64,000 bases of DNA from Gnetum montanum (lineage: Eukaryota; Streptophyta; Gnetopsida; Gnetales; Gnetaceae), in NCBI GenBank assembly GCA_015680685.1, contig MNCI01023453.1, positions 64,001-128,000 of the forward strand, written 5' to 3'. Numbering within the stretch: the first letter of the stretch is position 1; each line of letters starts with the position of its first letter. The notes beneath the pieces are model-generated. The model did not search any database. It was given only the letters and a program-made list of their open reading frames with translations, and was not told the DNA's origin. This document shows positions 1 to 12,720 of the stretch, piece by piece. A program made the position numbers and the translations under genes.

Positions 1-1740
1 TTGAGCTACTGAAGTATCCATTAATTGACTTTTCTATATTTAAAGAATACATATGAAACTCTCAATTTTCAAGAGCTTGGGCAAAAAGAGTTTATGTTAC
101 TTAACAATAAAATCAAATTAAAAATGACAATTACAATTTAGATTTATCATTACTAATCATTTGAAAGATTGTAAAAAAAATTTCTTCTTAATGAGTTAAA
201 AGTGAACATGTAAATACTTTACATAATGGTAATATGTGAATATGATTTATTACCTTTAGAAGCAGAATCCTTGTGCCAATTCATTATATACACTCATAGC
301 GTTTTTATCTAAAGGTAAGAAAAACTTTCTAATGTGGATCTTAAGGATTTGCAACACTGTGATTGGTATTTTCAAGGGATGCAATGGTTGGGAAAAAAAA
401 GAATATCTTTTGGGAGGACATGCCACAAAATCCTAAGCATATCCACCTACTACTTAAGCAAAAGGGTTTAACACACATGTAGACTAATTTGGAAGGTAAG
501 AGGAAACTCTATTTACACCACATTAGATCTAATAAACTAGACATATAAGGTCACTATCTCTCAACCCTTATTCACATCAATTATTGAAATGCTATCAACA
601 AGCTTTACTTAAGCTCTCATCATCTTAGAATTGAAAGTGGGAGATGAATTTAACTTCCTCAAGAAAAATGTATTTGTAGGTTGTACAGATTCGGAACCCT
701 TGAAGATGAGTTACATGTATTTCTTTATTACACTATGACTACCCATCTATCCTCGTGTTCTTTATTACACTTTGACTAAGCCTATATGATTTATTTTTAA
801 TGCTCCATTAATGCTTGGTCAATTTGTAGAGTCTATCTTCATTTTTCATGAAAATGTACTATGTGTACAATAAATCCTATAGGTCTTTAGACATACTAAA
901 GCCTAATTTCATTTCTTCACTAATCATTTGTTGAATGAAGCATTCAATAGATTCTAATTCCTCCTATTGAACATGGTAGATTCAAACAACTACCACTCAA
1001 GGTAACTTAGGACATGACAATACACAAATCATAGGAATTAACATTATTAGTTACTACTATAAACATTGGAACACTAGAGATAGCAAGACTTACATTTGAT
1101 GCAATATTAAGAGTCAAATCCCTTGAATCACTATAATTTTTTCTCCTTTTAATTTCAAAATATACTCAAAGATTACAATAGATGTAAACATAAAATGATG
1201 GAAAATAGAAGAAGCTAGACTTCAATAACTTGAGAATAACATTCTAGAAAAACTCTACTACTGAATGTAAAGTTGCAAAAATCCAAGCAATAAATATGTA
1301 AAATTATTTCTCCTTAATGATATCAAAACATTTCTTTTTACTATTTATTGTATTGTTTCTTTTTTGATAAAATTATATAATTTTTAATAGTCTTTTATAT
1401 GTCCATAACATACTAGTTTCTGTTGACAAATTTTTATTCCTCAATTAGTTTCGTTATTTTCTCCAAATTTTCTATTGAAATTTCAATATAATAAAATACA
1501 CATTTAAAACACTATTATCATGATAACATGTTGATTTAGTTATAGATTTTTTTGTAAAATTTACTTTAAGAAAAAGATATAAAATACAATGTGCATTACT
1601 ATAACAATTATGAAAATAAACTTCTAAATAATTTCTACAAAACATACTAATGTAACTCATTTTTATGTTAAACAAAATAGATAAAGAAAATTTTAGATAA
1701 GAACATGAGGTTAAAATTATTATACCCCACTAAAAAAATT
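1..1740. other. AT-rich intergenic DNA, no gene seen
   Basis: No frame longer than about 70 codons resembles a protein family, and I saw no RNA gene or clear repeat boundary. It is probably decayed repeat sequence. Confidence 0.5.
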
Positions 1741-3157
1741 TTAGGTAATTACATATATCCCCATAATAGTAACTTTTGTATACCAATTACCAAAAATATA
1801 TTAAAAATAGTCGACAAAACAAAAAAAAAAACCAAACAAAGATAATACTACCTACTAAAGCATTGAAACTAAACTACATATACCATTGCAAAATGAAAAA
1901 AAATATAGAACAAAAGTAGAAAGAAAAAAATAGGAAAAAATCAAACTATTTACAAGAAACTACTATAACTAGCAATTATTAGATAAAAAATAATAAGCAT
2001 TAATCCAAATAGTATAAATAAATCACAAAACGAACAAGAAAAAAGAGGTAGATGAGTAAACAAGGACACATAAAACAAAGAGAAGTAGAAAGAAAAAAAA
2101 ATAAAATTAAAAGAAGAGAGGATTCATGGCAAGGATAATAACAATTTCACCTTCAAATAAATTTTTTTGTAATAATCGTACAAATTGTAATACTAAAAAG
2201 AATTACATATAGCAAATACTTCCTTACTACTATCAACACTAAAACATATCGAATTCCTAAGAACTACAAACCAACCCTCATCCATCCTACTCAATTAATA
2301 ACATAATATATTTTACTAACAATCTAACTTCTCTAACTTGAATAGATAATCTATGATATAAGAAAAAACTACAAAATTGATTCTATTTTACCAAACTAAC
2401 TAACTATACTAAAGTATTCTAAAAAAATGTCCATGGCCCTCCTTATAGAATCTTGAGCCTATGATCCTCTCACAAGAAAACACCACATATGATAAATACA
2501 TGCTAACTAGTATCTCTCTTTAAAAAGAAAGAAAAAGAAAAGTATATCCTACCCCCTATATAAACTACACTATATATCCCTTAAACTATATACCCCTTAT
2601 CCTAATAACATTATATTGTTTTTCATACATACTTAAGCCTCTAATGTTTCAATAGTGAATACCCAACAATATCTATACTATTACTAACTAAAATTCTCTA
2701 TAGAAAGAAAATATTTACATTAACAAACCTTAACATCTAATCCTTCATTCAAAAACAATATAAAATAGATATTACAAAATATACCTTAACAAATATAAAA
2801 TAACTAAAAATAAAGTAATAACAAATCCATAAATATCAAATTCGTAAGTACTATACACCACCCCCTACCCATCTTATGAAATTAACAACATAATAGATCA
2901 TACTAACAAACTAACTTCCCTAAGAATGATGTATTAGCCTAGTGAAATAGGTCTTGGTCTAGTAACCTCAAGTCATAGGTTCAATTCTAATAGGTATCAC
3001 TAAGTTATAAAATTTTACAAATATTAATATGTACCTATATTTCAATTATTTTGAGTTCTGACAAGAACATAAAATCCATGAAATAAAAAAAAATATAAAA
3101 TTATTTATATTCAACTAAACCAACTCTAACCAATACCAAACTATTCTAAAAATCTAT
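1741..3157. repeat. host AT-rich dispersed repeat, left part
   Basis: Segments here recur at 16165-16270 and 19571-19910. The stretch around 1945-2140 (an ACAAGAAACTACTATAACTA-like motif followed by a TTCATGGCAAGG-like motif) matches 19707-19895. A second motif block occurs at about 2240-2340 and again at 2835-2930 and 16165-16270. With element 1 and the LINE removed, the pieces form one continuous host repeat region. No coding capacity was seen. Confidence 0.55.
2925..3070 (+). mobile_element. tRNA-derived SINE, copy 1
   Basis: An RNA polymerase III A box (TTAGCCTAGTG, 2934-2944) and a B box (GGTTCAATTCT, 2978-2988) have tRNA-like spacing. They are followed by a non-tRNA tail that is also present in the copies near 26.65 and 27.01 kb (a GTACCTAT..TTCA.TTATTTTG.GTTC pattern). 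The rest does not fold as a tRNA, so this is a SINE and not a tRNA gene. Confidence 0.65.
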
Positions 3158-3995
3158 TGATGAGTAGCGAGTAGTCCCTACGCCCAACCATATGAATCAC
3201 TAGCATTTACTAAGTGATCTGTTCAAATTCTGTAGACTTTAGCTCTCTAAGCACACTAGGTCTATGGAGTGAATCTAACAAACATGATCATTGTCTTCTC
3301 AGTTTGACTTGTGAAGTGCAAAGGTATGGTTAAGTGTAATTGAGGCATATGATTTTTATCATTTTTATGTTCTTCATTTAATTTTCCTAAGTGCTAAAAA
3401 TAAAGTAATTAAATGTTTAATTAATATAATAACTAACTAATTCTTAGCTTATTCTAACATAAGCATCCTTTTCCACTTTCCATACACATCTTGAACACAT
3501 TCCAATACTACTGGGTTACCAAGGATAAGTACTACTAGGATTACTAAGCATTAAATTATGCTTGAAGTGGTTCTCCATATGTGCATTAATCAATTACTAT
3601 GAATTAATTACTTAAATTCATTAAAGTAAATTGTATAAATAATAAATGCATTAAATAAACATTAAGCTAAGTCCAAGTGTTGCAAGGTTTATGAAGAAAG
3701 CTCATCTTTATTATCATTCACATTAAGGTGCTCAAGTACATTAGTGCTTGAATAAAGATTCATATACTTCTCACTCCTACTATGAGCACTTAGAAAATAT
3801 TCTAACTCTAGGAAGACGGATTTATAGAGTTCAGCTAGAAACTAATGATGAGATCCCATAAATGTAGTGGGTGCATCCAGTTATATAGGTAAAACACAAC
3901 ACTATATCAATGTGTATGCTTTGACGTAGCAAACCATGTGTTGACACAATCGCATTAACTAGATCTTGTCAACACAAATAAATGATGATTCATCA
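3158..3995 (-). repeat. 3' LTR of element 1
   Basis: This is a direct repeat of 15271-16066, starting TGATGAGTAG and ending GATGATTCATCA. It is about 40 bp longer than its partner because of an indel near its right end (around 3940-3980). A TATA-like ACCTATATAA lies on the minus strand at 3891-3900. Confidence 0.85.
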
Positions 3996-4199
3996 TATTA
4001 CCTCAACTGAATGAAAGATTTTCCTTAAGTGAATAAAAGGAGGAACAAAATTCTTACAAAATTTTGGAAAGGTATGAAATTATTGACTAACTAACTAACG
4101 CAAACAAATGCTAAGTGCCCAATTATACATATTTATAATTTTTACAAAAAATGATTCTCATGAAAACAAAATTAAACACCATGGCAAAACAAGTGATAG

Positions 4200-7084
4200 C
4201 ACAACTCCTCTAGTGGCTTAAACATAAGGAGAAAAAGAAAATGATCCCAAGTAATGGAGGTTATTAAGCTGCTAAAGGACCTTCCTCTACCTATGCTGCA
4301 CACAATAGTTATGGTCAAGGCTATGGTTATGGCGATCTTGCTACACCTACAACTACTAGTGGAAGAAAAAAAGCATCCAAGAATTCTTTCATCTTCTCCT
4401 CCATACTCTATGGATTGTACATGGTCCATACAACATCACCAATGTGGACCAATACGGGAGTATTCCATAGATAGGGCATTGTAGGAAATAGCTCCTTCAT
4501 ATTGAAAAACCAAGCTATGAATTATTTTTTTTCCACATTAAATAGCTTAATAGCATTTTGTGGTTCCTATTAGTCATTCATCCTACTGGACAAGCTCTCA
4601 GCTATTAATCTTTAATTAATAAAGCATGCTTTGAGAACTTTGAGTTTAGCATTTGCTATCTTAAGCTTCTACCTTGTTTACTTATGATGCTTGAACTCAA
4701 CCTCATATAATATGTATGAGTTGGTCACCTACTTTTCTGAATCTAACCATGGCCTTCCAGTAGTTAGCATTGCCAATTTTTCATATTGAAGGTCAGAGAG
4801 CTTCACGCATTCTATCATCTCCTCAATCTGCAACTCCTTGAGATAAATTTCTACTTTATTTTATTCATTCCATCCATCAAAGATGGGCTTCCATACATCA
4901 CCTCCTTGTTGGAGTTACTGAAGGATCTCACTCAACTTTGCCTTCACCAGTTGAATATGTTTTTCATTCATTTCCTTCTACATGCCAACCTAGTCCCTAT
5001 AGTGGTTCTTGAACTTTTCAAATTTTAGGAACTCATTCTTCCAGGCAACAATTTCAATTGTAGATTTCTAGCAAAGGGAATAGACCTCCTTCATCAAGAG
5101 ATTACAGATTTTTACTACTAACCTCTTTAAATCCATGGTCACCTTGGTAACCTACTCCTACTATTATCTCATGTATCCAACCATTTACTTTTTCTAGAGC
5201 TGAACATTATGTAAGTGATGATTGTCCTTAGTAAAAATAGAATTCTCCTAATGAACCTCTGATAAGTCCTTCTAAATGTTGTAGACTATGGCATCTACTA
5301 AGAACCAGTTAAAGATTGTCAACTCCTTGGCATACTCAGCCTCTTGAAGTTTGAACTAAAGCTACTAAAAATATTCATCCCTGGTTATAGCCTGGCTGAG
5401 TACAATGGGATCAAAGAGAAGAGTAGTTAACTCCAAAACTTCAACAACCAAAAGATAATATTGCTTTGTGGCTGCCTCAAGTTGGGCATTGGAAATGAGA
5501 TACTTGTCCTTAGCCTCCAACAAAACTAACTAGATAGTAGTGATATCATTTAAAAGGTTAAAGATCTCAAGAATTACTTCCAAAGTTTCCACCAATCATT
5601 CCAACAACTCCTCATGTTGGGCTATGCTGAATCTTCCATTGCCCACTCTTATAGATGTCTACACATCTTTGAGTGCAGCACTATCTAGCACAAATGTTGT
5701 AAAAACATTAAGGACTTTTTCCACTCTATCAACCATCATCATGATCATTGTTTCTTATCCTTCGTGTTGCACCACCAAAATAGCTGTCCCATCGCCTTCC
5801 TCTGGGCACACCAAGAAGGTAGTAGCATTTCCAAAGATTTTTGGAAATTGTTATTATCTATGAATGAACATCACTAACTCCTAGGCATCAGGATTTGAAT
5901 TCATTAGTGCCTACATTCTTTGGGAAGAGAGGGTTGGTGTCATGTCCTCTAACTAGCTTATGTATGAGTTACCTCATTCAAGTGACTAAGGGCTGGTCAA
6001 TAGATAGATAGGTCACTACTCAAACTAGCTTGCTGCTACTATAAGAGTTTCGCACAAAGTTTCTACATGTGCTCCATGGTAGCATGAGCCTCTGATATTG
6101 TTTTATGAGTAGGTAGTAGTGGTGGCTACTCCTCTTCCTTTGTCATGGAAGAAACCTTGTTTTTCATCATTTCTAACCAAGAGGCAACAAGAGCATGTAT
6201 GAGTATATAATTGGAATAGCAAGCTATTCTTCTTCTTTTGCATAATTTTTGAATGAGACATAGAAAGGAAAGTTCCTTCCTTCAATAATTATTTTCATTA
6301 AACCACTTCTCTATCTCAAGATAGATCATGTATGAAAGGTTGACAGGGAATTTCTCTCTTAGAGCAATGAACACACAGGATGAAAAAGTTGTCACTTACT
6401 TGGCCTTATTTTCAAATTGAGGTGGTAGGCCACTATCTTAAAATAGGTACATTCTACGATTGTGAGTACATCATACTTCTTGTGGCCACTCCATAGCACT
6501 ACTAGATCCAATACTTCTTAAACTTTGGGTCCTCTTGCATTGATATCTTTGCAAAATTGGTCCTAGTTTTAGGTAATCCAAGGGCTTGAGATATGACCTC
6601 CACCAAGTAGGACACATTGATGTCCTTGATCTTTACAATGGCATCAAGTTACCTATTATTCTAGATGAGATATGTCTCTCCCATGTACCACTCCCCATTG
6701 GAAGTAATGATGGGTCACATGGGAGAACTCTATAGCTATGTTTTGACATCTTCTGGGGTAAAGTTTAAGAAGTTATCAAAGTTCAATTCTTGGAGAATTA
6801 AACATTGGATATCCATAGACTATATTTTCTTAAGGTAGGCCTAAGTCAAAGTGACCTCAAGGTTTAACCTTGGTTCTGGTGCCCCATCCTGATGGGATTG
6901 CTCTATTTAAACTTGGGGAGTAACAAATAGATTCCACTTTGGGCTCCTTCCAAAGAGGTCCCATTGCATGGATTTTAGCTATCTACTCCTAAGGTTGTTC
7001 TGGTTGGCCCATTCTAATTCTAGGTCGCTTGTCCCTTAATTGGAAAAATCCACTTTCATATAGATGCTTAGGTCTTGGTGCCAT
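4200..7084 (-). pseudogene. ORF3 of element 1: extra 3' protein, decayed
   Basis: This is the equivalent of the 924-codon ORF3 of element 2 (28542-31313). The start at 7082-7084 opens with MAPRPKH, against MAPKPRH in element 2, and is followed in both by a basic Arg/Lys-rich stretch. Nucleotide similarity to element 2 is clear through about 4790-5150 and 5540-5860. The predicted product is a long polypeptide whose C-terminal half is coiled-coil-like. Many stops and probably some frameshifts interrupt it. The function is unknown. The position, after integrase and before the 3' LTR, is where Athila elements carry their env-like ORF, but I see no clear membrane-fusion features. The lower boundary is approximate. 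Confidence 0.6.
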
Positions 7085-8832
7085 CTATAATCATAACATG
7101 ACCAAGGTTCAGCATTTGGTGTGTAACTTTATAACACTTGAGTACCTTATCTCTTTGGATTATTTACACTTGGCTAAGTTGTGATCATGGTAGGTTTGAT
7201 GATTTTAATATTATTTTATTATTATGTATTTTTAATATCTACCAAAGTTCATTGGAAAGGTCTAACTTGCTTAAATTATGATTTTAATATTATTTTATTA
7301 GTTACACCATGTGGAAGTTTAGAGAAAAACTAGAAACATTTCATCAAAAATCTAAGTTTTGGGTTCCCCATGATGTAGAGCTCACCTTTGGTAGTTGTAG
7401 AAACAAATAAAAAATAAGGTTAATTGGATAAGTGATTTGAAATATATGGGCTATAGAAGGTTTTAGGATCTAAAAATTTTAAAAACTCCTTCCTTGTTTA
7501 AGAGAAAACGATAAAAATTCACTAAGTGTTGGGTACTATTTATATAATTTTTATCTTATGTCAATGGGATCTCATCAATAGGATTGCATTGACACAATCA
7601 ACTATGTTGATAGGATCCCATTAACATATTCGAAAGATGGAATTTTTATCTTTGAAAAATAAGGGATAAACAAGGAGTTTTGACATGAAACTAGAGTCCA
7701 AAGGAAGCCTAGGAAGCCTAGAACACAATGAAATGCATAAAGAGGGCTAGATAATTCATAAAAGAAAGCTTCAATTGGAAGGAGCACATAACTAGATGTA
7801 ACTGGCGTAAAGAACAAAAGATTTGAATGCAGAAATGCCTAAAGGATGAGGAACTTAACTAGCCAAACCAAGGGCTATGCAACTGGATCCTTCCCATAGT
7901 AGACTCATGCCATTGATTCCGTTACATGCCCTCAAACTAAGGATTTTGTGAACCCCATGGGTGACCAATGGTTATGGATAATTAAGGGCCAAATTACCAA
8001 AGAAACTATCTAAGAACTTTGACATATCAAACTAAGACATTGAACAAAACATGAAAATAGGCAATGAGGTGAGATATGGAAAGCATAGATGGATGAGGTG
8101 GAGAGTGGAATAGAGTTTCATATCATGGTCACATGAAGTCCCTTGTGGATTTTTTGGTTAATATGAACAAATAGCATTCATCCTTAGTCCAAATTAACAT
8201 CAACCACTTTCAGTGACTTCACATTAATACTCTAAGACTAGTCCACCCCATTAAAACACAAAAATATTCCCATAGATCAATCACCATTGCTAAAAGAGAA
8301 GAAAAGAGAAGCAAGAAGTGAGATAAGCCTTAGTTAGAGAGAACCTTCAAGCATAGGTAACATGTCTTTCTAGTTCCATAATTAGTTCTTTGAATTCCCA
8401 TTATTATTTATCTTTTGTTTTTCCTTTTTTCTTTTTCTTTTTAGATTTTTTAGATTTTTTGATATGAACCACACCATGAATGGTGAGAAATCCATGAAAA
8501 CACTCATAGACCCAAAATGGTAGGCAATTACAAAAAGCATCAAATCCCCTTGAAGTCACATCCTTGTCTATCCATTTAATCCTTCCAAGTTGGAAACTAC
8601 CAAGGTCATAAGTTCTTTATAATTTTATTAAGCAAGAGACCTCATATTTCTAAAATAAGGGAATACCATAGAGTCTAGTGGATGAGTGGATGATGTGGAC
8701 TCACTGCCTGTTATCATGAAAAAGAAATCATCTCTTAGTTATCAACTCCAAAATTCAACGATAGAATCCAGACATTAGCAATCAAATAACATTATAGTAC
8801 AAACCACCTTTAATTGATAGCTACAGTTGCAC
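7085..8832 (-). other. spacer of element 1 between integrase and ORF3
   Basis: This is about 1.7 kb of non-coding DNA. It holds the candidate promoter at 7537-7600 and, at 8400-8500, a T-rich run followed by GAACCACACCATG. The same pairing of a T-rich run with CCACACCATG recurs in the spacer of element 2 (32580-32760). No protein-like frame was recognised. Confidence 0.5.
7537..7600 (-). promoter_or_regulatory. candidate internal promoter of ORF3, element 1
   Basis: On the minus strand a TATA box (TATATAAATA, 7537-7546) lies about 450 bp upstream of the ORF3 start. Just beyond it, 7589-7599 reads TTGACACAATC, identical to LTR positions 3941-3951 and in the same orientation. The module therefore resembles the U3 region of the element's own LTR. 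Promoter function is an inference. Confidence 0.4.
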
Positions 8833-10300
8833 TTAGTCTTGGCAATAATAAAGAAAAAAAAAGAAAACATAGGAAAAGCATAAAAAGGAATTCCTAACCA
8901 AATATAGTAAAATAGAGAAGAAAGTGTAAAATATACAAGGAAGAGAAAAATATACTAAAAATGATGCAAAATAAAAAAACAAAAAACTAGGGAGCCACAT
9001 TAATTGATCAACATGAATGACCATCTCTCCCTTGACTAAGTTGGAAGAAGGACATGCAAAAATTGAGTGTGCATATCCATTCATTGAGGTGTCCTTGTCA
9101 CTGGCTCTTTTAGATTCATGGAAAGGTTTTATTTGTTGCATGTTGACTAGTAGTTTCTTGTTTGGACTTTCAGGTTTGTGTATTAACATGATCCCAAAAA
9201 GAAAGATTTCATAGATAATTCAAGGCTCTTCCCATAATGTTTGAAACTTTGTTCTTTATGGTACATGTGTGGGATTCCAATATAAGACCCTATGTATCAG
9301 TTGCAATTTAACTTTCCTAATTCTAATGTCATGTTATTGTTTATTGAATGCGTTGTGTAGTTTGTTAGATGATAGGGCTATCAATCAGTTCTCATCTAGT
9401 AAGTTGAAATTCATTAGTCTTTTTTTCTATGGTAGACTTATGTCAAGGTCAAGGTCACAAGCTATTGATAGTATATAGAGCTCTATTTGGATTGGAAGTG
9501 TTGGTGATTTCCATACATAAGCCCATAGGGGGAGTAACCAATAGGAAGTTTCCATGTGAAGTAGTAGGCCCAAAGGGAATCATTTAGTTTTATGCCTTTG
9601 TTAGTATTTTTGTGATTTTCCTATTCATAACCTCTACTTGGTTGTTAGCTTGGGAGTGGTAGGATGTTGTTAATTTATGTTCAACCCCCAAGAATTGCAT
9701 GATCTTCTAAAAGCTAGTGCCTATGAAATGAGTTTCATTATCAAAAATAACTACATGTGGCATTCCAAACTTGCTAACAACATATTATTCTACAAACCAA
9801 GTAACTATAGAAGATGTGCAATTAGTGACAGCTACAACTTCCATCCATTTCATATAGTAGTTAATAGTTACTATGATGTACACCTTTCCATTTAAGATGG
9901 AAGTGATGGGATCCATGAAATCTATGCCCCAAATGTCAAAGGGCTTTGGTGGTTAGATCCATTACTGAGGCCCCTCCATACAAGTGGTCATTCCACCATT
10001 TCATTGGCAACATTCATAAGAGTGGATGAAGTGGTGAGCATCCTTTAAAAGTATTGGCTAGTAATATCCTATCATGAGGATCTTAATGGTTGTGCATCTT
10101 TCAACATAGTGGCCCCCATAAATACCCTCATGAACATCTTAGAGAACACACAGTTGATCAACATCAAGTATGCACTATCGAACTAGGCCATCAAAACACA
10201 CCTTGTAAAGGTGTCTATTGATTTCCATGAACTGTTTGGCCTAATCAAGAAAATATTATTTCTTCCTACTACCCAACTTCTATGGAATCTCCTAAGTTAT
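8833..10300 (-). pseudogene. pol: integrase region of element 1
   Basis: The C-terminal part (8833-9189) contains an IHKPESPNKKLLVNMQQIKPFHE-like stretch, which aligns with IHKPGDPTRMQLVNRQQLKPFRE in element 2, the usual end of gypsy integrase. Weak traces of the catalytic core lie around 9650-9960 and of the zinc-binding region near 10080-10250, both broken by stops and shifts. After the integrase end the frame runs on into a very hydrophobic Phe/Leu/Tyr-rich segment, also seen in element 2. Boundaries are approximate. Confidence 0.6.
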
Positions 10301-10439
10301 AAGAATCATACTAATTAGGTTCAATGGATACTTGTTCAATTAGAGAATTGACAAAGAGGAGTTTAGCATAAAATTGATATAAAAGAGGACTCTCCTCCCT
10401 TTTCTCTATCATGTATTTACCAAGACAAGTGGTCAGAAA

Positions 10440-11640
10440 CCATGTTCTTGGTCCCCTTTTAATTTGTCATGGTGATATTGAATTCATACAAGATCACTAG
10501 CCACCATATGACATGAGATCTCATCATTGGGTTATTCATTAGGAACTAGATTGTAGTGTGGTGTGTGTGCACAAACACCTTGTACGAAGCACATAGTGCT
10601 CAAATTTCTTTAAGGTGAACACCACTACCATCAATTCTTTCTCTATTGTGGTGTAGTTTAGCTATGCACCCACAATTCTTCTACTCACACAATGGATGTA
10701 GTTAGGATACTTCTAATCATCCAACTACATGAGCATAGCTCCCAAGGCATATCTGGATGCATTCATCATGATATGGAAGGGTCTAGATTAGTTAGGTGCT
10801 TGTAGAATTAGAGTTTCCACAAGCTTCTACTTGAGCTACTAGAATTCACATTCACATTCCTTAGTTTAGACAAATAGAGCATCCTTCTTTGTCAGTTCCA
10901 CCAATAGTCTGGCAATCTCAAAGAATTCTCAATGAATTGTTGGTAGTAGCGAATGTGTCTAAGGAATGACTTCACATCTTTAACTATTTTTGGTTGTTTG
11001 GTAATTCCATGCATGACCCTTATTTTTTCAAAGTTCACCTTGATCCCTTTCTTTGAAATTTTGTGCTTCAAAATAATGCCTTCCTGGACCATTAGATGGC
11101 TTTTCTACAAGTTAAGCCTAAGGCTTGTCTCCACACACCTTTTCAACACTTTCTCAAGATGGTTAAGGGCTTTCTTGAATGTTGCCCCATAGGTGTAGAA
11201 GTCATCCATGAATACTTCCATCCCACTATAATATGCTATTAAAAAAGACATAGGACAAGGCATTGAAATATGATAGAGCCATTACATAGACTAAATAACA
11301 TCTTTCTGTATGTAAAAGTTCCCTAGGGAATCATGAATGTTCTTTTTTCCTAATCTTCTAATGTGATCTAGATTTTGTTATAGTGACTATAACCATCCCA
11401 AACGCTATAGTAACAATGCCTATAAATGGTATCTAATACTTGGTCCACAAATGGCAATGAAAAATGATCCTTATATGTTGCCATGTTTAATAGCCTGAAG
11501 TCAATGTAGACCCTCCATTTTCCACCTTTCTTTTGCACTATCACAAGTGAGCTAATCCACTTACTATCCTCAATGGGATAGATAAACCTTTCCTTGAGGA
11601 GTTGTTCAATCTCCTCTTTCACAACTTGCTTCAATTTGGA
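10440..11640 (-). pseudogene. pol: reverse transcriptase / RNase H of element 1
   Basis: The 11368-11634 segment carries typical gypsy RT blocks (EEIEQLLKERFIYPIEDSKW, then GGKWRVYIDFRLLNMA). Segment 10892-11092 carries the RT thumb and connection region (a KIRVMHGITKQP..VKDVKSFL-like motif). An RNase H remnant follows toward 10440. The pieces are in different frames, so several indels separate them. This copy keeps glutamine codons (CAA) at two RT sites where element 2 has stop codons, which helps to explain the decay of element 2. Confidence 0.75.
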
Positions 11641-11844
11641 GTTTAATCACTACTATGGCTACCTCTTTGGTTTAATGAAAGGATCCATTTAGATGCAATC
11701 TTGGTGAATCCTAGGATCAATTCTAGTGAGTTCAAGATATAACCAAGCAAAGGCTATTGGCCATTTGTTGGTAGCCACCTCCAAAAGATTCTTTTTTTAC
11801 ACAGGAGCAAGGTTGGCATTGATGATGATCAACTTATCATTTTT

Positions 11845-12720
11845 TTAAAAATCATACTTGATTCTGATGAGTAGATTTTTCAACTCAAGGGGCTCATGTT
11901 TAAAATTTTTAGGGATTTCCAACTCTCCCCAATTGGTGTCATTAGGTTCATTGAAGAGTTGGTGATGAATTTGCTCCATCTCATCCATGCATTTAATGTA
12001 GGAACTCATAAGGCTCTTAATTTTTTCCATGCATAAAGTTGAGGTACTTTTAGGTTTAGCTATTATCTACTAGATGCCCTCCTACTTTGTCGCTACTACC
12101 AATATGCACCTTTGGATTTCTATGACATTTGCACATTGCCTTCATGTTGTGATTAATGTACTTTTCATGGTTCATAATTTCTACATGTAGTTGCATCCTC
12201 TATGACTATACATAATGCATGGAACATATTTCCTCTCAATCTTTCCAAAATTATTTTCCTTGAAAATTTTGAAGAGGAGGTCTTTGATTCCTAGATATGC
12301 ATCTATTCTACTCAACCAAGCTCTTCCCATGATGATGGGGAAGTCCCCCTTGTAATTTTTTACACAAATAATTAGGAAGTTAGTAGGATAGGACCATTCA
12401 TAGATGATGATCACAATGTTGTCCACTAATCCCAAGGAAATGATGATGGATGGATCAACTAACTCAAGATGAATGTTACTTTTCTTGAAAGGAAGTAGGT
12501 TTTAGGCTTTGTATATTTCATGGGAGATTAAATTTACACCAAAACCTAAGTTTAGAAAATCCTTGCAAGGCTTTTTCCTAGTTATTTTCAAGTAAATTAG
12601 GGGACTCCTAGAATTAGATCTTTTCTTGGGAAGATGACTAGCTTTTATCCAATCAGTGACTACACAGGTCAACATTACAATATGCACTTTGGAAGGCATT
12701 TGGTTTAAAGGAATATCGAA
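11845..12720 (-). pseudogene. pol: aspartic protease region of element 1
   Basis: Segment 12502-12699 has the run LLTCVVTDWIKA-like / LPKKRS / SPLIYLKI, with a degraded catalytic-site region (LNLGFGVNLIS, where element 2 has LLDSGSEVNLIS). Thus the catalytic Asp-Ser-Gly triplet is lost. Segment 12181-12435 gives the C-terminal protease block (GDFPIIMGRAWL). Segment 11845-12030 is the linker before RT. It lies in order between gag and RT. Confidence 0.7.
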
